A program made the translations under genes and the position numbers. Below, one piece after another: positions 24,579 to 32,426 of a DNA stretch of 64,000 bases (the first letter of the stretch is position 1; each line of letters begins with the position of its first letter). Source of the DNA: Thermoleophilia bacterium (lineage in GTDB: Bacteria; Actinomycetota; Thermoleophilia; Miltoncostaeales; Miltoncostaeaceae). Under the pieces are notes generated by a model, which ran no database searches, was not told the DNA's origin, and worked only from the letters and a program-made list of their open reading frames with translations. Location of the stretch: positions 1 to 64,000 of the forward strand of contig JADGPG010000082.1 of assembly GCA_017882545.1 (NCBI GenBank), read 5' to 3'.

Positions 24579-25853
24579 CTATCGACGGATCGACTCCTGG
24601 AAGGTGTCGCTGATCACGAGGATGGCACCCTCACTGTCGGTGTATGCCTGCTCGCCGTGCTCGATGACGTCCATCCCGATCGACTCGTCGAGTGCCGCAA
24701 CCCGCAACGGCATCACCAGGCCGAGCAGCTTGATGATCACAAACGTTCCGACGAAGGCATACGCCGGACCGGCGATCGCCGCGACGGCCTGCCATCCGAG
24801 TTGGGCTGGGTGCCCGAAGACCAGGCCGTTCGAGACGCCGTTCCACGACAGCTCGGCGAACAGACCGATGAACAGGATGCCCGTCATTCCGGCGAGCCCG
24901 TGTGCGCCGAGGACGTCCAGGGATTCATCGAGACGCGTTCGCGGGCGCCACAAGATGAACGCATAGCTCGGGAGGGCGGCGAGTGCCCCGAGCAGCATCG
25001 CGAAGGTGGGGCTGATGAAGCCCGCTGCGGGGGTGATCCCGACGGCTCCGACCACGATCGCGGTCGCCGCACCGACCGCGGTGATCTTCCGGTCGCGCAG
25101 GAGATCGAGGATGAACCAGACCACCAGCGTGCACGCCGGCGCCAGCAGGGTGTTCACGAAGGCCAGCACACTCGAGTGACCCGTGGACAGTCCGCTGCCG
25201 CCGTTAAACCCGAACCAGCCGAACCACAGCAGGCCGGCGCCGAGCAGCACAAACACGGTGTTGTGCGGAAGGAGCGCCAGGCGCCCGTAGTCCCGTCGCG
25301 CACCGACCGCGATTGCCGCGGCGAGCGCCGAGAAGCCCGAGGCCATCTCGACAGGTACACCGCCGGCGAAGTCGAGTGTTCCGTGCGTCTCTAGCCAGCC
25401 GCCGCCCCAGACCCAGTGGGCGAGGACGGGGTAGATCAGGATCGACCACAGAAAGATGAACACCAGAAAGGTGGAAAAGCGCATCCGCTCAACCACTGCG
25501 CCCGAGATCAGTGCTGCGGTGATGATGCAAAACGATGCCTCGAACGCGAAGAACACCAACTGCGGGATCGCGGTCCCGTGCTGGGCACCGAACCCGACGT
25601 GCTCGAGGAAGACGTTGTGGAACCCGCCCACGAAGCCGTCACCCTTGGAAAAAGCCAGCGAATAGCCGACAAGCGCCCAGGTGATCGTGACCACACCGAG
25701 CGCGCCGATGCTCATCATGAACGTGTTGAGGGTGTTCTTGCTGCGGACGAGGCCCGCGTAGAAGAGACCGAGCGCCGGGGTCATCATCAGAACCAGGGCG
25801 GTGGCGACCATCATCCATGCGGTGTCGCCGGAACTGATTTGGGTCACCGTCAT
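24579..25853 (-). CDS. amt: Ammonium transporter (Amt/MEP family)
   Basis: Trimeric ammonium channel-type transporter with 11 membrane helices; 424 residues, usual length. Family markers: GLFYAGLVRSKN, ITAALISGAVVERMRF, FGWFGFNGGS and VLGAHGLAGMTGIL. Of the pore twin histidines, the second (His318) is present, but the first is Glu169 (DFAGGVPVEMASG in place of DFAGGxVVHxxAG). This Glu/His pair is known from some fungal MEP proteins and is unusual in bacteria. Second gene of glnK-amt; its ATG overlaps the glnK stop by four bases. Confidence 0.96.
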   Translation of the reverse strand: MTVTQISSGDTAWMMVATALVLMMTPALGLFYAGLVRSKNTLNTFMMSIGALGVVTITWALVGYSLAFSKGDGFVGGFHNVFLEHVGFGAQHGTAIPQLVFFAFEASFCIITAALISGAVVERMRFSTFLVFIFLWSILIYPVLAHWVWGGGWLETHGTLDFAGGVPVEMASGFSALAAAIAVGARRDYGRLALLPHNTVFVLLGAGLLWFGWFGFNGGSGLSTGHSSVLAFVNTLLAPACTLVVWFILDLLRDRKITAVGAATAIVVGAVGITPAAGFISPTFAMLLGALAALPSYAFILWRPRTRLDESLDVLGAHGLAGMTGILFIGLFAELSWNGVSNGLVFGHPAQLGWQAVAAIAGPAYAFVGTFVIIKLLGLVMPLRVAALDESIGMDVIEHGEQAYTDSEGAILVISDTFQESIRR

Positions 25854-26221
25854 GTCGCGGCCTCGGGACCGTCGTCGACCGGGGTGACGGCAAACAGATC
25901 CGCCTCACCGGTCCGGATGCGAACCGCGTGCTCGAGGTCGACAACGAACACCTTGCCGTCGCCGACCTCGCCCGTCCGAGCGCCGTCGCACAGTGCGTCG
26001 ATCGCCGATTGGACGAACTCGTCCGAGACGGCGACCTCGAACCGGACCTTCTCGGCCAGGGCCATCTTGACCGTGGTGCCGCGGTACGTCTCGACGCGTT
26101 CCGTTTCGCCCCCGTGGCCCTGGACGCGCATGAGGCTGAACCCCCGGATATGCGCGCGATACAAGGCCTCGAGAACGTCGTTCGCCTTTTCCGGGCGAAC
26201 GATACCGATCACGAGTTTCAC
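25850..26221 (-). CDS. glnK: Nitrogen regulatory protein P-II (GlnK type)
   Basis: Trimeric sensor of 2-oxoglutarate and ATP/ADP that plugs the Amt channel; 123 residues. The N-terminus KLVIGIVRPEKANDVLEAL and C-terminal GDGKVFVVDLEHAVRIRTGE are diagnostic. The T-loop reads GHGGETERVETYRGTTVKM: Tyr46 is kept but position 51, where the modified Tyr normally lies, is Val. Uridylylation or adenylylation at the usual residue is therefore impossible. GTG 26221 is preceded by AGAGGAAG; an in-frame start 33 bases upstream is rejected. Confidence 0.95.
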   Translation of the reverse strand: MKLVIGIVRPEKANDVLEALYRAHIRGFSLMRVQGHGGETERVETYRGTTVKMALAEKVRFEVAVSDEFVQSAIDALCDGARTGEVGDGKVFVVDLEHAVRIRTGEADLFAVTPVDDGPEAAT

Positions 26222-26262
26222 GGTGTCGCTTCCTCTGTTTGGGCCGGTGCGCACACATGGGG

Positions 26263-26274
26263 GTCAAATGTGAC
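26263..26274. promoter_or_regulatory. Inverted repeat GTCA-N4-TGAC in the glnK leader
   Basis: GTCAAATGTGAC, about 42 bases before the glnK start, downstream of the candidate -10. A possible operator for a nitrogen regulator; it does not match the Streptomyces GlnR consensus closely. Confidence 0.35.
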
Positions 26275-26311
26275 GTTCCTGCCGCGCTGTGGCCCCGGCA
26301 CGGGGCGGGGC

Positions 26312-26317
26312 ATGCTA
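26312..26317 (-). promoter_or_regulatory. Candidate -10 box (TAGCAT) for glnK-amt
   Basis: Minus-strand TAGCAT in GATAGCATGCC; predicted start near 26305, giving a leader of about 84 bases. Confidence 0.4.
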
Positions 26318-26396
26318 TCAACCGCGTCGAACGCCTCCGAGGTGACGATTGCCCGCCGTGCGCCGGATCCGTAGTGTCATTGGTCGGGAGGGCGGC

Positions 26397-27281
26397 ATGT
26401 CCAGTCCAGGTCTGATGACGACCCGCAACAGGCCGCGCCGCATTGCGGCGGCCCTGGTGGCGTGCGTGTGCGCGTCGGGCCTGGCTCCCGCTGTGTTGTC
26501 CGGGGCAGCCGGTGCGGGCGTGCCGTGTCGGGCGGCGGATACCGTCCGGGTGGCATCGTGGTCGCCGGGGATCGCACCCGCGATTGCATACGCCCGGACC
26601 CGTCGCGGCGACATCTCGTTCGCGGTGCGCGTCAACGCCCGGCGGTGGGATTACCGCGCCGAGCACGTCGTGGCCACCGCGAGCGTGCTCAAGGCGATGC
26701 TCTTGGTCGCCTATCTCGATCAGGCGTCGGTGCGCGGGCGCGCACTGACCCGCGCCGACGCGGCCCTGCTTGCGCCAATGATCCGTCGGTCCGACAACAC
26801 GGCGGCCACCCGTGTGCGCGACATCGTCGGCGACCGGAGACTCGTCGCGCTTGCGCGCGCCGCCGGGATGCGGCACTTTCGCCCCGCCGCCATCTGGGGA
26901 CTGTCAGAGACCTCGGCATCCGACCAGGCCCGATTCTTCCTGCGCATCGACAGTTTCGTCGTCGCGCGCCACCGTCGGTTTGCGCTCGGACAGCTCGCGT
27001 CGGTGATTCCGTCCCAGCGCTGGGGGATCGGGCGCCTTCGGCTGCCGGGATGGTCGGTCTACTTCAAGGGCGGGTGGGGCACGGGCACCGGCCGGGTCGA
27101 CCACCAGGTGGTCCTACTGGTCCACGGCTGCAGCCGCGTCTCGGTCGCGATCATGACGACCGCTGACGGCACCCACGCGTATGGCAAACAGACGCTCTAT
27201 GGGATGGCGGGGCGGCTGTTGCGTGGCCTGCCGGCCTTCCCGAGTCTGCGGGCCGGCGCGGGTAACCATCCGAACGTCTAG
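26397..27281 (+). CDS. Secreted class A beta-lactamase-like serine hydrolase
   Basis: 294 residues from ATG 26397, which follows GGGAGG (26386-26391). A basic start and hydrophobic stretch (RRIAAALVACVCASGLAPAV) form a signal peptide or anchor. The three active-site motifs of the serine beta-lactamase/PBP fold are present: Ser96-Val-Leu-Lys99, Ser132-Asp-Asn134 and Lys214-Gly-Gly. The class A omega-loop Glu is not identifiable by eye, so it may act on cell-wall peptides or be an inactive relative rather than give drug resistance. Divergent from glnK across 175 bases. Confidence 0.87.
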   Translation: MSSPGLMTTRNRPRRIAAALVACVCASGLAPAVLSGAAGAGVPCRAADTVRVASWSPGIAPAIAYARTRRGDISFAVRVNARRWDYRAEHVVATASVLKAMLLVAYLDQASVRGRALTRADAALLAPMIRRSDNTAATRVRDIVGDRRLVALARAAGMRHFRPAAIWGLSETSASDQARFFLRIDSFVVARHRRFALGQLASVIPSQRWGIGRLRLPGWSVYFKGGWGTGTGRVDHQVVLLVHGCSRVSVAIMTTADGTHAYGKQTLYGMAGRLLRGLPAFPSLRAGAGNHPNV

Positions 27282-27326
27282 TTCCCCGCCCCGCGCATGG
27301 CCGGGTTACCCCGGGAACGCCCTGAA

Positions 27327-27332
27327 TAGCGT
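27327..27332 (+). promoter_or_regulatory. Candidate -10 box (TAGCGT) for the S53 peptidase gene
   Basis: Predicted start near 27339, before GAGGAA at 27345-27350 and GTG 27356. Confidence 0.35.
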
Positions 27333-27355
27333 GGTTTTTGCGACGAGGAAGCACC

Positions 27356-28657
27356 GTGACAGGACGTCACTCCGCGACCCCGGCGCAGTCCATCCCGACA
27401 GGGGCGCACGTGAACCAGTGGCGGCACATCATTCGGCGGACCGTCATCGCGGCACTCGCGATCGTTGCCAGCTTCTCGGCCGCAGGCCTGGCCGCCGCCG
27501 CGACTCCGACGGCCCACGGGTCCGCCTGTGCCCGTCCGTCCGGCCCGAACGCGGTCCGCTGCACCGCCCTGGTGCGCGACCTGGTCCGCCGTCAGGTCGC
27601 CACGACCCCGCAGGGGTACGGCCCGGCGCAGCTACGTGCGGCCTACGGCCTGACCTCGCTGTCGCTGACCAATCCGACGACGACCCAGACCGTCGGGATC
27701 GTCGACGCGTTCAGCGACCCACACTTGGCCAGCGACGTTGCCGCCTATCGCCAGCACTTCGGACTGCCGGCCTGCACGACCTCCACCAAGTGCCTGCGCA
27801 TCGTCGGCCAGACCGGGTCCGCCCAGCTTCCCGACGCCAACGCGGCCTGGGGACTCGAGACGACGCTGGACGCGGAGATGGTCTCGGCGATCTGCCCGCG
27901 GTGCCGAATCGTCGTCGTCGAGGCGAACTCCGCGACCTACGGCGACCTTGGCACGGCCGAGAACGAGGCCGTCGCGCTTGGCGCCCGTGTGGTGACCAAC
28001 AGCTGGGGTGGATCCGACACCCGGCTCGACGCGACCTACGACGCCCACTACTTCAACCATCCCGGGGTCGCGATCGTCGCGTCGACCGGGGACTCCGGCT
28101 ACGCGGCCGGGCCGATCTACCCGTCGACCTCGCCGAACGTCATCGCCGTCGGCGGGACGACGCTGACGGCCGCGGTGGGCACGGCCCGCGGCTACGGCGA
28201 ATCCGCGTGGAGCGGCGGCGGCTCTGGCTGCAGCGCCTATGAGCCGATGCCCGCATGGCAGGCGACCGTGCCGAGCATCGCGAGCACCTGCGGCAAGCGG
28301 CGTGCCGTCGCCGACGTGTCGGCGGTCGCCGATCCGGCCACGGGCGTTGCGGTCTATGACACCTACGGGTACGCCGGTTGGTACCCCGGCATGATCGGCG
28401 GAACGAGCGTCGCCGCCCCGATCGTGGCCGGCGTGTACGCCCTGGGAGGGCACGGCGCCGGCGCCGGCGTCACCGGCGCGGCTGGGCTGTACACCGCCGC
28501 CAACACGGCCGTCCCCGCGAATTCGGCGAACTCGCCACTGTTCGATGTCATCAGCGGTGCCAACGGCAGCTGCCCGACGCTGCTCGCCTGCACGGCGGCG
28601 ACCGGCTGGGACGGTCCGAGCGGGCTGGGCTCCCCGAGCGGGATCACCGGCTTTTAG
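27356..28657 (+). CDS. Secreted S53-family (sedolisin-like) serine-carboxyl peptidase
   Basis: Exported endopeptidase, 433 residues. Signal peptide: basic HIIRR then TVIAALAIVASFSAAGLAAA. The catalytic Glu and Asp lie in WGLETTLDAEM, and the nucleophile Ser in GGTSVAAPI (usual form SGTS). The oxyanion region is NSWGGSD, and a DVSAVAD segment resembles the calcium-site loop. The large pro-domain of fungal and Pseudomonas sedolisins is missing: the catalytic domain (YGPAQLRAAYGLTS) starts soon after the signal. GTG 27356 has GAGGAA five bases upstream; TTG 27338 and GTG 27410 are alternatives. Transcribed in the same direction as the preceding secreted hydrolase, 74 bases away. Confidence 0.9.
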   Translation: MTGRHSATPAQSIPTGAHVNQWRHIIRRTVIAALAIVASFSAAGLAAAATPTAHGSACARPSGPNAVRCTALVRDLVRRQVATTPQGYGPAQLRAAYGLTSLSLTNPTTTQTVGIVDAFSDPHLASDVAAYRQHFGLPACTTSTKCLRIVGQTGSAQLPDANAAWGLETTLDAEMVSAICPRCRIVVVEANSATYGDLGTAENEAVALGARVVTNSWGGSDTRLDATYDAHYFNHPGVAIVASTGDSGYAAGPIYPSTSPNVIAVGGTTLTAAVGTARGYGESAWSGGGSGCSAYEPMPAWQATVPSIASTCGKRRAVADVSAVADPATGVAVYDTYGYAGWYPGMIGGTSVAAPIVAGVYALGGHGAGAGVTGAAGLYTAANTAVPANSANSPLFDVISGANGSCPTLLACTAATGWDGPSGLGSPSGITGF

Positions 28658-28771
28658 AAGCGACCGGCGCGACCGGCGGGACGCCCAGGCGCCCGCGGGT
28701 TGGTCACACTACGGGTGCTCCGGCATGTGACGGGGTGGCCGCAAGGCCGGAACCGCATCGTCGTCCGCGAG

Positions 28772-29620
28772 GTGTCGTTGGCCGCTCGCCACCCATATCG
28801 CCGGCTTGCGCTGTTCGGGACGGCGCTGGTCGCGGCGGGGATCCTGGTCGCCGTGCCGCTTGCGCTGCGGGCAACGCGGTCGGGTTCGCCGACCTGCCTT
28901 GGCCCCGCGACGGTCGGGGCGGTGTCGGTGGGCTCCGGGATCGGGTCGGGCGTTCTCGCGTTGACCTCGGTGCCCGGGGCGGGGGCGCGGGTGCCGGTCA
29001 GCGTGCAGGTCGACCACGGCCCGGCCGCCGTGTCCGCGCTGCAGCGGCTCTGGCTGATCTCGCCCGCAACCGGGCCGATTGCCTTGTCGCGTTCCGGGCC
29101 GTCCTGCTGGTCGGGCACGGTTCCGCGCGGGGCGCTCGATGATGTGCAGATCGCGTCACGGCCCGACCGGGCGGCGCCCGCGCTCGCCCGGTTTGTGACG
29201 CCGGAGCCGATGCGCTCGGGTGCCGAGCTGATCGGTCGTGCCCAGCTGGCGACCCGGCGCCTGAAGGCCGTGCGCGAGATCACGCTCGGACGGCGGTCGC
29301 TCGCGGTGCGACCTACCCTGGTCGACACGCTGTATTCCGGGACGACGGTCGCGTCCCGCAGCGCCGGTGCGGTTGAGCGGTTCGCGTGGCCGGGCTGGCG
29401 CGATGGCTTCGAGTGGATGACGCCGGGGATCCAGGCGTCGGTGATTCTGGGCGACACCCGGATCGGCGGACGCCGGGCTGTCCGGGTCGCGGGCGCCGTC
29501 GTGCAGACGCCGATGTGGATGGAGCTGGACATCGACCCGACCACGGGTGTGGTGCTGGCCGACCGCATGAACGGTGCCAATCACGTCATGACCAGTCGCT
29601 ACCTACCGATCGGCGGCTAG
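28772..29620 (+). CDS. Membrane-anchored extracytoplasmic protein, possible LolA/RseB-like C-terminal fold
   Basis: About 282 residues, family not recognised. Basic residues then one hydrophobic segment (LALFGTALVAAGILVAVPLA) anchor it. An N-terminal beta-rich region (ARVPVSVQVDHGPAAVSAL) could be a small Ig-like domain. The C-terminal part (GAELIGRAQLATRRLKAVRE, then SAGAVERFAWPGW, RRAVRVAGAVVQTP, MWMELDIDPTTGVVLADRM) resembles the LolA/RseB lipid-binding fold; this is a weak structural guess. The start is uncertain (TTG 28700 or GTG 28772). The stop abuts the GTG of the next gene, so both are translated together. Confidence 0.7.
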   Translation: MSLAARHPYRRLALFGTALVAAGILVAVPLALRATRSGSPTCLGPATVGAVSVGSGIGSGVLALTSVPGAGARVPVSVQVDHGPAAVSALQRLWLISPATGPIALSRSGPSCWSGTVPRGALDDVQIASRPDRAAPALARFVTPEPMRSGAELIGRAQLATRRLKAVREITLGRRSLAVRPTLVDTLYSGTTVASRSAGAVERFAWPGWRDGFEWMTPGIQASVILGDTRIGGRRAVRVAGAVVQTPMWMELDIDPTTGVVLADRMNGANHVMTSRYLPIGG

Positions 29621-30412
29621 GTGCCGACGCTGCCGTTCTGGTGCTCGATCGTCGTCCTGTCGATCGTCCAAGGGGCGCTCGTGGCGGCCCCCGGGACATG
29701 GCCGTGGGCCCGGACGCGCCTGGCCCGCTTCCGGTCGGGGTGGTGGGCGCTCGTCCCGGTGGCGTCGCTCGTGGGCGTCGCCTTCGGCCTGCTGCGCGTC
29801 GCCGACGCCCCGCAGGGCCTGACCTACCTCGCACTGTCGGCGGTGCCCGTCCTGGCCGTTGCCGCACTCGGATGGGCGATGCACGGCGCCCGCCCGCGAT
29901 ATGCGGTCGCTGCGGTCCCCCTGTTTGCTGTGGCCTGGGCGTGGCCGGCGACGCTTGGCGGGGACACCGCGGCGCTGGCGCTGACGGCGCTCTCGTGCGT
30001 CGCCCTCGGCGTGATCCTCGTGGCGCTTGCGCCCGCGAGCGTGATCCGTGCGGGCATTGTGGTCTTGGCGACCGCAGACGTGGTCCTAGTCGCTGCCGAC
30101 CTGCTGCAGCACCCGAATTCGGCCCTTGTCGCCGCCCATCCGATTGCTCAGCTCCCGCGACTGCAGTCGGTCCAATTTGGCTCGGCGATCATGGGGTATG
30201 GAGACCTCTTCGCCGCCGGGGTCGTCGGCGCGCTCTTCGCCAGCCGGCCGTCGGAGCAGCGCCGCGCCGCGGTCCTGATCGTTGTGCTCGCCCTCGTCGG
30301 CGACCTGGCCTTCCTTCGGATCAGCGAGTTCCCGGCCACCGTGCCCGTGGCGGTCGGGATGCTGCTCGTCGACGTGCGGCGGCGGCGGACCGGCCCGGTA
30401 ACATCTTTGTAA
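29621..30412 (+). CDS. Polytopic membrane protein with a GxGD motif
   Basis: 263 residues, about eight hydrophobic segments, no confident family. In the C-terminal half, ATADVVLVAADLL is followed about 30 residues later by IMGYGDLFAAGVVGALFA, and then by EFPATVPVAVGMLLVD. The order Asp-helix, GxGD-helix, Pro-Ala helix is that of the presenilin / signal-peptide-peptidase-like intramembrane aspartyl proteases, but the match is limited to these motifs. The GTG starts right after the preceding stop, and an 18-base gap with AGGGAG separates it from the next gene. Confidence 0.72.
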   Translation: MPTLPFWCSIVVLSIVQGALVAAPGTWPWARTRLARFRSGWWALVPVASLVGVAFGLLRVADAPQGLTYLALSAVPVLAVAALGWAMHGARPRYAVAAVPLFAVAWAWPATLGGDTAALALTALSCVALGVILVALAPASVIRAGIVVLATADVVLVAADLLQHPNSALVAAHPIAQLPRLQSVQFGSAIMGYGDLFAAGVVGALFASRPSEQRRAAVLIVVLALVGDLAFLRISEFPATVPVAVGMLLVDVRRRRTGPVTSL

Positions 30413-30429
30413 CACTCCAGGGAGCGACG

Positions 30430-30735
30430 ATGGGCAAGCGCAACGATCCGCATCTGCGACGCGTCGGCGATCCCGACGACCACGACGCCGAACGGGAGGC
30501 CCTTCGCCACGAGCTGGGGATGGGGGCGGTGCGTGTGCCGCTGCCGGTCGACGTCGATCGGGTGATGCACGGCGACGCGCCGGATGCCGGCGACGGTGCG
30601 TCAGGAGGCGAATCGGTGATGGATTTGATCGCCCACCAGAAGCCGCCCGTCCGGACCCACTTTGTCGAGGGGGCGCTCGACGAACACGCGCGGCACCAAG
30701 GGGACGCCGCGCCGGAGGACGAGGTCAGCCCGTGA
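30430..30735 (+). CDS. Small acidic hypothetical protein
   Basis: 101 residues, hydrophilic and Asp/Glu/His-rich (GKRNDPHLRRVGDPDDHDAE at the N-terminus), no membrane segment, probably partly disordered. ATG 30430 is preceded by AGGGAG five bases upstream, a good ribosome binding site. Third gene of the 28772-30735 cluster. The last 11 bases overlap the 3' end of fabF on the opposite strand. Function unknown. Confidence 0.65.
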   Translation: MGKRNDPHLRRVGDPDDHDAEREALRHELGMGAVRVPLPVDVDRVMHGDAPDAGDGASGGESVMDLIAHQKPPVRTHFVEGALDEHARHQGDAAPEDEVSP

Positions 30736-31969
30736 CGACCGCCGGGCCCGGTGCGCGGAGCACCAGGCAGGCGTTGTGGCCCCCGAATCCGAACGAGTTC
30801 GACATTGCCGCGTCGAGCGTCCCAGGTTCCGCGGATCGGATGTGGCGCAGCGCGATCGCCGGATCGGGGTCGTCCAGATTGGCAGTCGGCGGCAGCATCT
30901 GACGGTGCAGCGCGAGCGCGGTGACGATCGCTTCGACGGCGCCCGCGGCACCCAGGGGATGGCCGATCGCCGCCTTGGTCGACGACACCGGCGTGGTGCC
31001 GAGCCCGGCGGCCACGAGCGCCCGCGCCTCGGCGACGTCGCCCGCGGGGGTCGCCGTCGCGTGGGCATTGACATAGCCGACCGCCTCAGGGCCGATCCCG
31101 GCGTCATGGAGGGCCAGGGCGATGGCACGGCCCGCGCCGGTACCGTCGGGATCCGGGTCGGTGAGGTGGCCGGCGTCACACGTTTGACCAAAGCCGGTGA
31201 TCTCGGCATAGACCGTTGCACCTCGGCGCAGGGCATGCTCGCGCTCCTCGAGGACGAGGACCGCCCCCGCTTCCGCCATGACGAACCCATCGCGGTCCGC
31301 GTCGAATGGGCGTGAGGCCTCGGCGGGCGCGCGGTCGGTGCGGCTCAGGGCCCCGAGCTTGCGGTACCCGGCGATCAACAGCGGCACCAGCGGCGCCTCG
31401 GCGCCCCCGGCAAGGACGAGATCGGCGCGACCTTGCCGAATCCAATCCCGCCCGAGGCCGATGGCGTCCGTACCGGCCGCGCAGGCGGTGCCCGTTACCG
31501 ATGTCGGTCCGCGCACGCCGTAGGTCCGGGCGACGGCGGCCAGCGCCCCGTTGGTGAGGCCCAAGGGGATCGTCAACGGGCCGACGCGATCAAGCCCCTG
31601 TGTCCATTCCGTCTGGGATGCCGCCTCGAGGGTGTGCGCCCCGCCGTGAACGCATCCGATCACCGCGCCCACGCGATCCGCCGAGATGCCGTGATCACCC
31701 GCATCGGCGAGCGCGGCGGCCGCGGCGAGGGTCGCCAGGCGCCCGACACGATCCATGCGGCGGAACTCGCGCGCACCGAGCAGATCCCGAGCATCGTCGT
31801 CCGCACCGTCGACGCGGAACACGGTGATCTGCCCGAGTCCGTCAACATCGAGGCGAGCGGCTCCGGAGTGACCTGCCAATAGCGCGGACCAGACGTGCTC
31901 GATGTCGGATCCGAGCGGGCTGGCGATGCCGAGGCCGGTGATGACGACGCGAGGGGTCACAGCGCCCAT
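30725..31969 (-). CDS. fabF: Beta-ketoacyl-ACP synthase II (KAS II)
   Basis: Condensing enzyme of fatty-acid elongation; 414 residues, normal. The Cys-His-His triad is clear: Cys163 in GTACAAGTDAI, His303 in NAHATATPAGD and His337 in TKAAIGHPLG, with the conserved Lys332. The C-terminal glycine-rich loop is NSFGFGGHNA. No ACP or other fab gene is adjacent, so it is a stand-alone copy and could also serve a secondary lipid pathway. Start ATG 31969; GTG 31957 is possible. Confidence 0.95.
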   Translation of the reverse strand: MGAVTPRVVITGLGIASPLGSDIEHVWSALLAGHSGAARLDVDGLGQITVFRVDGADDDARDLLGAREFRRMDRVGRLATLAAAAALADAGDHGISADRVGAVIGCVHGGAHTLEAASQTEWTQGLDRVGPLTIPLGLTNGALAAVARTYGVRGPTSVTGTACAAGTDAIGLGRDWIRQGRADLVLAGGAEAPLVPLLIAGYRKLGALSRTDRAPAEASRPFDADRDGFVMAEAGAVLVLEEREHALRRGATVYAEITGFGQTCDAGHLTDPDPDGTGAGRAIALALHDAGIGPEAVGYVNAHATATPAGDVAEARALVAAGLGTTPVSSTKAAIGHPLGAAGAVEAIVTALALHRQMLPPTANLDDPDPAIALRHIRSAEPGTLDAAMSNSFGFGGHNACLVLRAPGPAVVTG

Positions 31970-32426
31970 GTTGCCATCATTGGGGCTGCGCAGGGCCGAC
32001 GTCGGGAGAGTTGCGGTATCGGGGTCGCAATCCAGCGACCCCGATCCCGCGGCGGCAATGTCCCGTCAGCGACCGTTCGGCCACGCCGGGGTGGGGGCAA
32101 TCGCCCGCCACTTGCTCACCGTGATTCTGTGCATGCGCACAGATTCATACCTACCAGTGTCGAGGCATCTCCGTACTCCATTCATGGACATGTCCTGTTC
32201 CGCCGATCCATGCGATCCGCCGAGTCCATTCGTGACACTTGCGCAAGCGCAAGCGCTGGATTGCGTCAGATGCGGCACCCCCGAGCCTAGACACAGCATC
32301 AGGCACCGTGTGAAACGCATCGTGCAAGTTGCAGGGAGTGCGCCCGTCCGGCTGCGCGGTGCGTCGCGCGCGATGATTGACATCGGCACGGCAGCGGCCT
32401 GCGGGGTGCGCCTCTAATATTCACCC
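31970..32426. promoter_or_regulatory. 457-base divergent control region between fabF and the MFS gene
   Basis: No gene is apparent. Three inverted repeats stand out: TCTGTGC-ATGC-GCACAGA (32126-32143, seven-base perfect arms), GGACATGTCC (32186-32195, perfect palindrome) and TTGCGC-AA-GCGCAA (32239-32252), the last followed by a second AAGCGC copy. This many symmetric sites in one spacer suggests regulator binding. A TTGACA at 32377 has no -10 at the right distance. Confidence 0.5.
32415..32420 (+). promoter_or_regulatory. -10 box (TAATAT) for the leaderless MFS gene
   Basis: Close to the consensus TATAAT. Predicted start falls exactly on the GTG at 32427. Confidence 0.6.

Noticed and set aside
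26397-27281. Serine hydrolase as an antibiotic-resistance beta-lactamase
   Set aside because: SxxK, SDN and KGG are present but the class A omega-loop Glu could not be located, and the neighbourhood gives no resistance context.
31895-32290. 131-codon plus-strand frame at the fabF start
   Set aside because: Antisense to fabF at its 5' part, no family resemblance and no ribosome site; the spacer reads better as regulatory DNA.
32377-32382. Perfect TTGACA as the -35 box of the MFS gene
   Set aside because: It lies 32 bases from the TAATAT -10 box, and no -10 is found at 16-18 bases.
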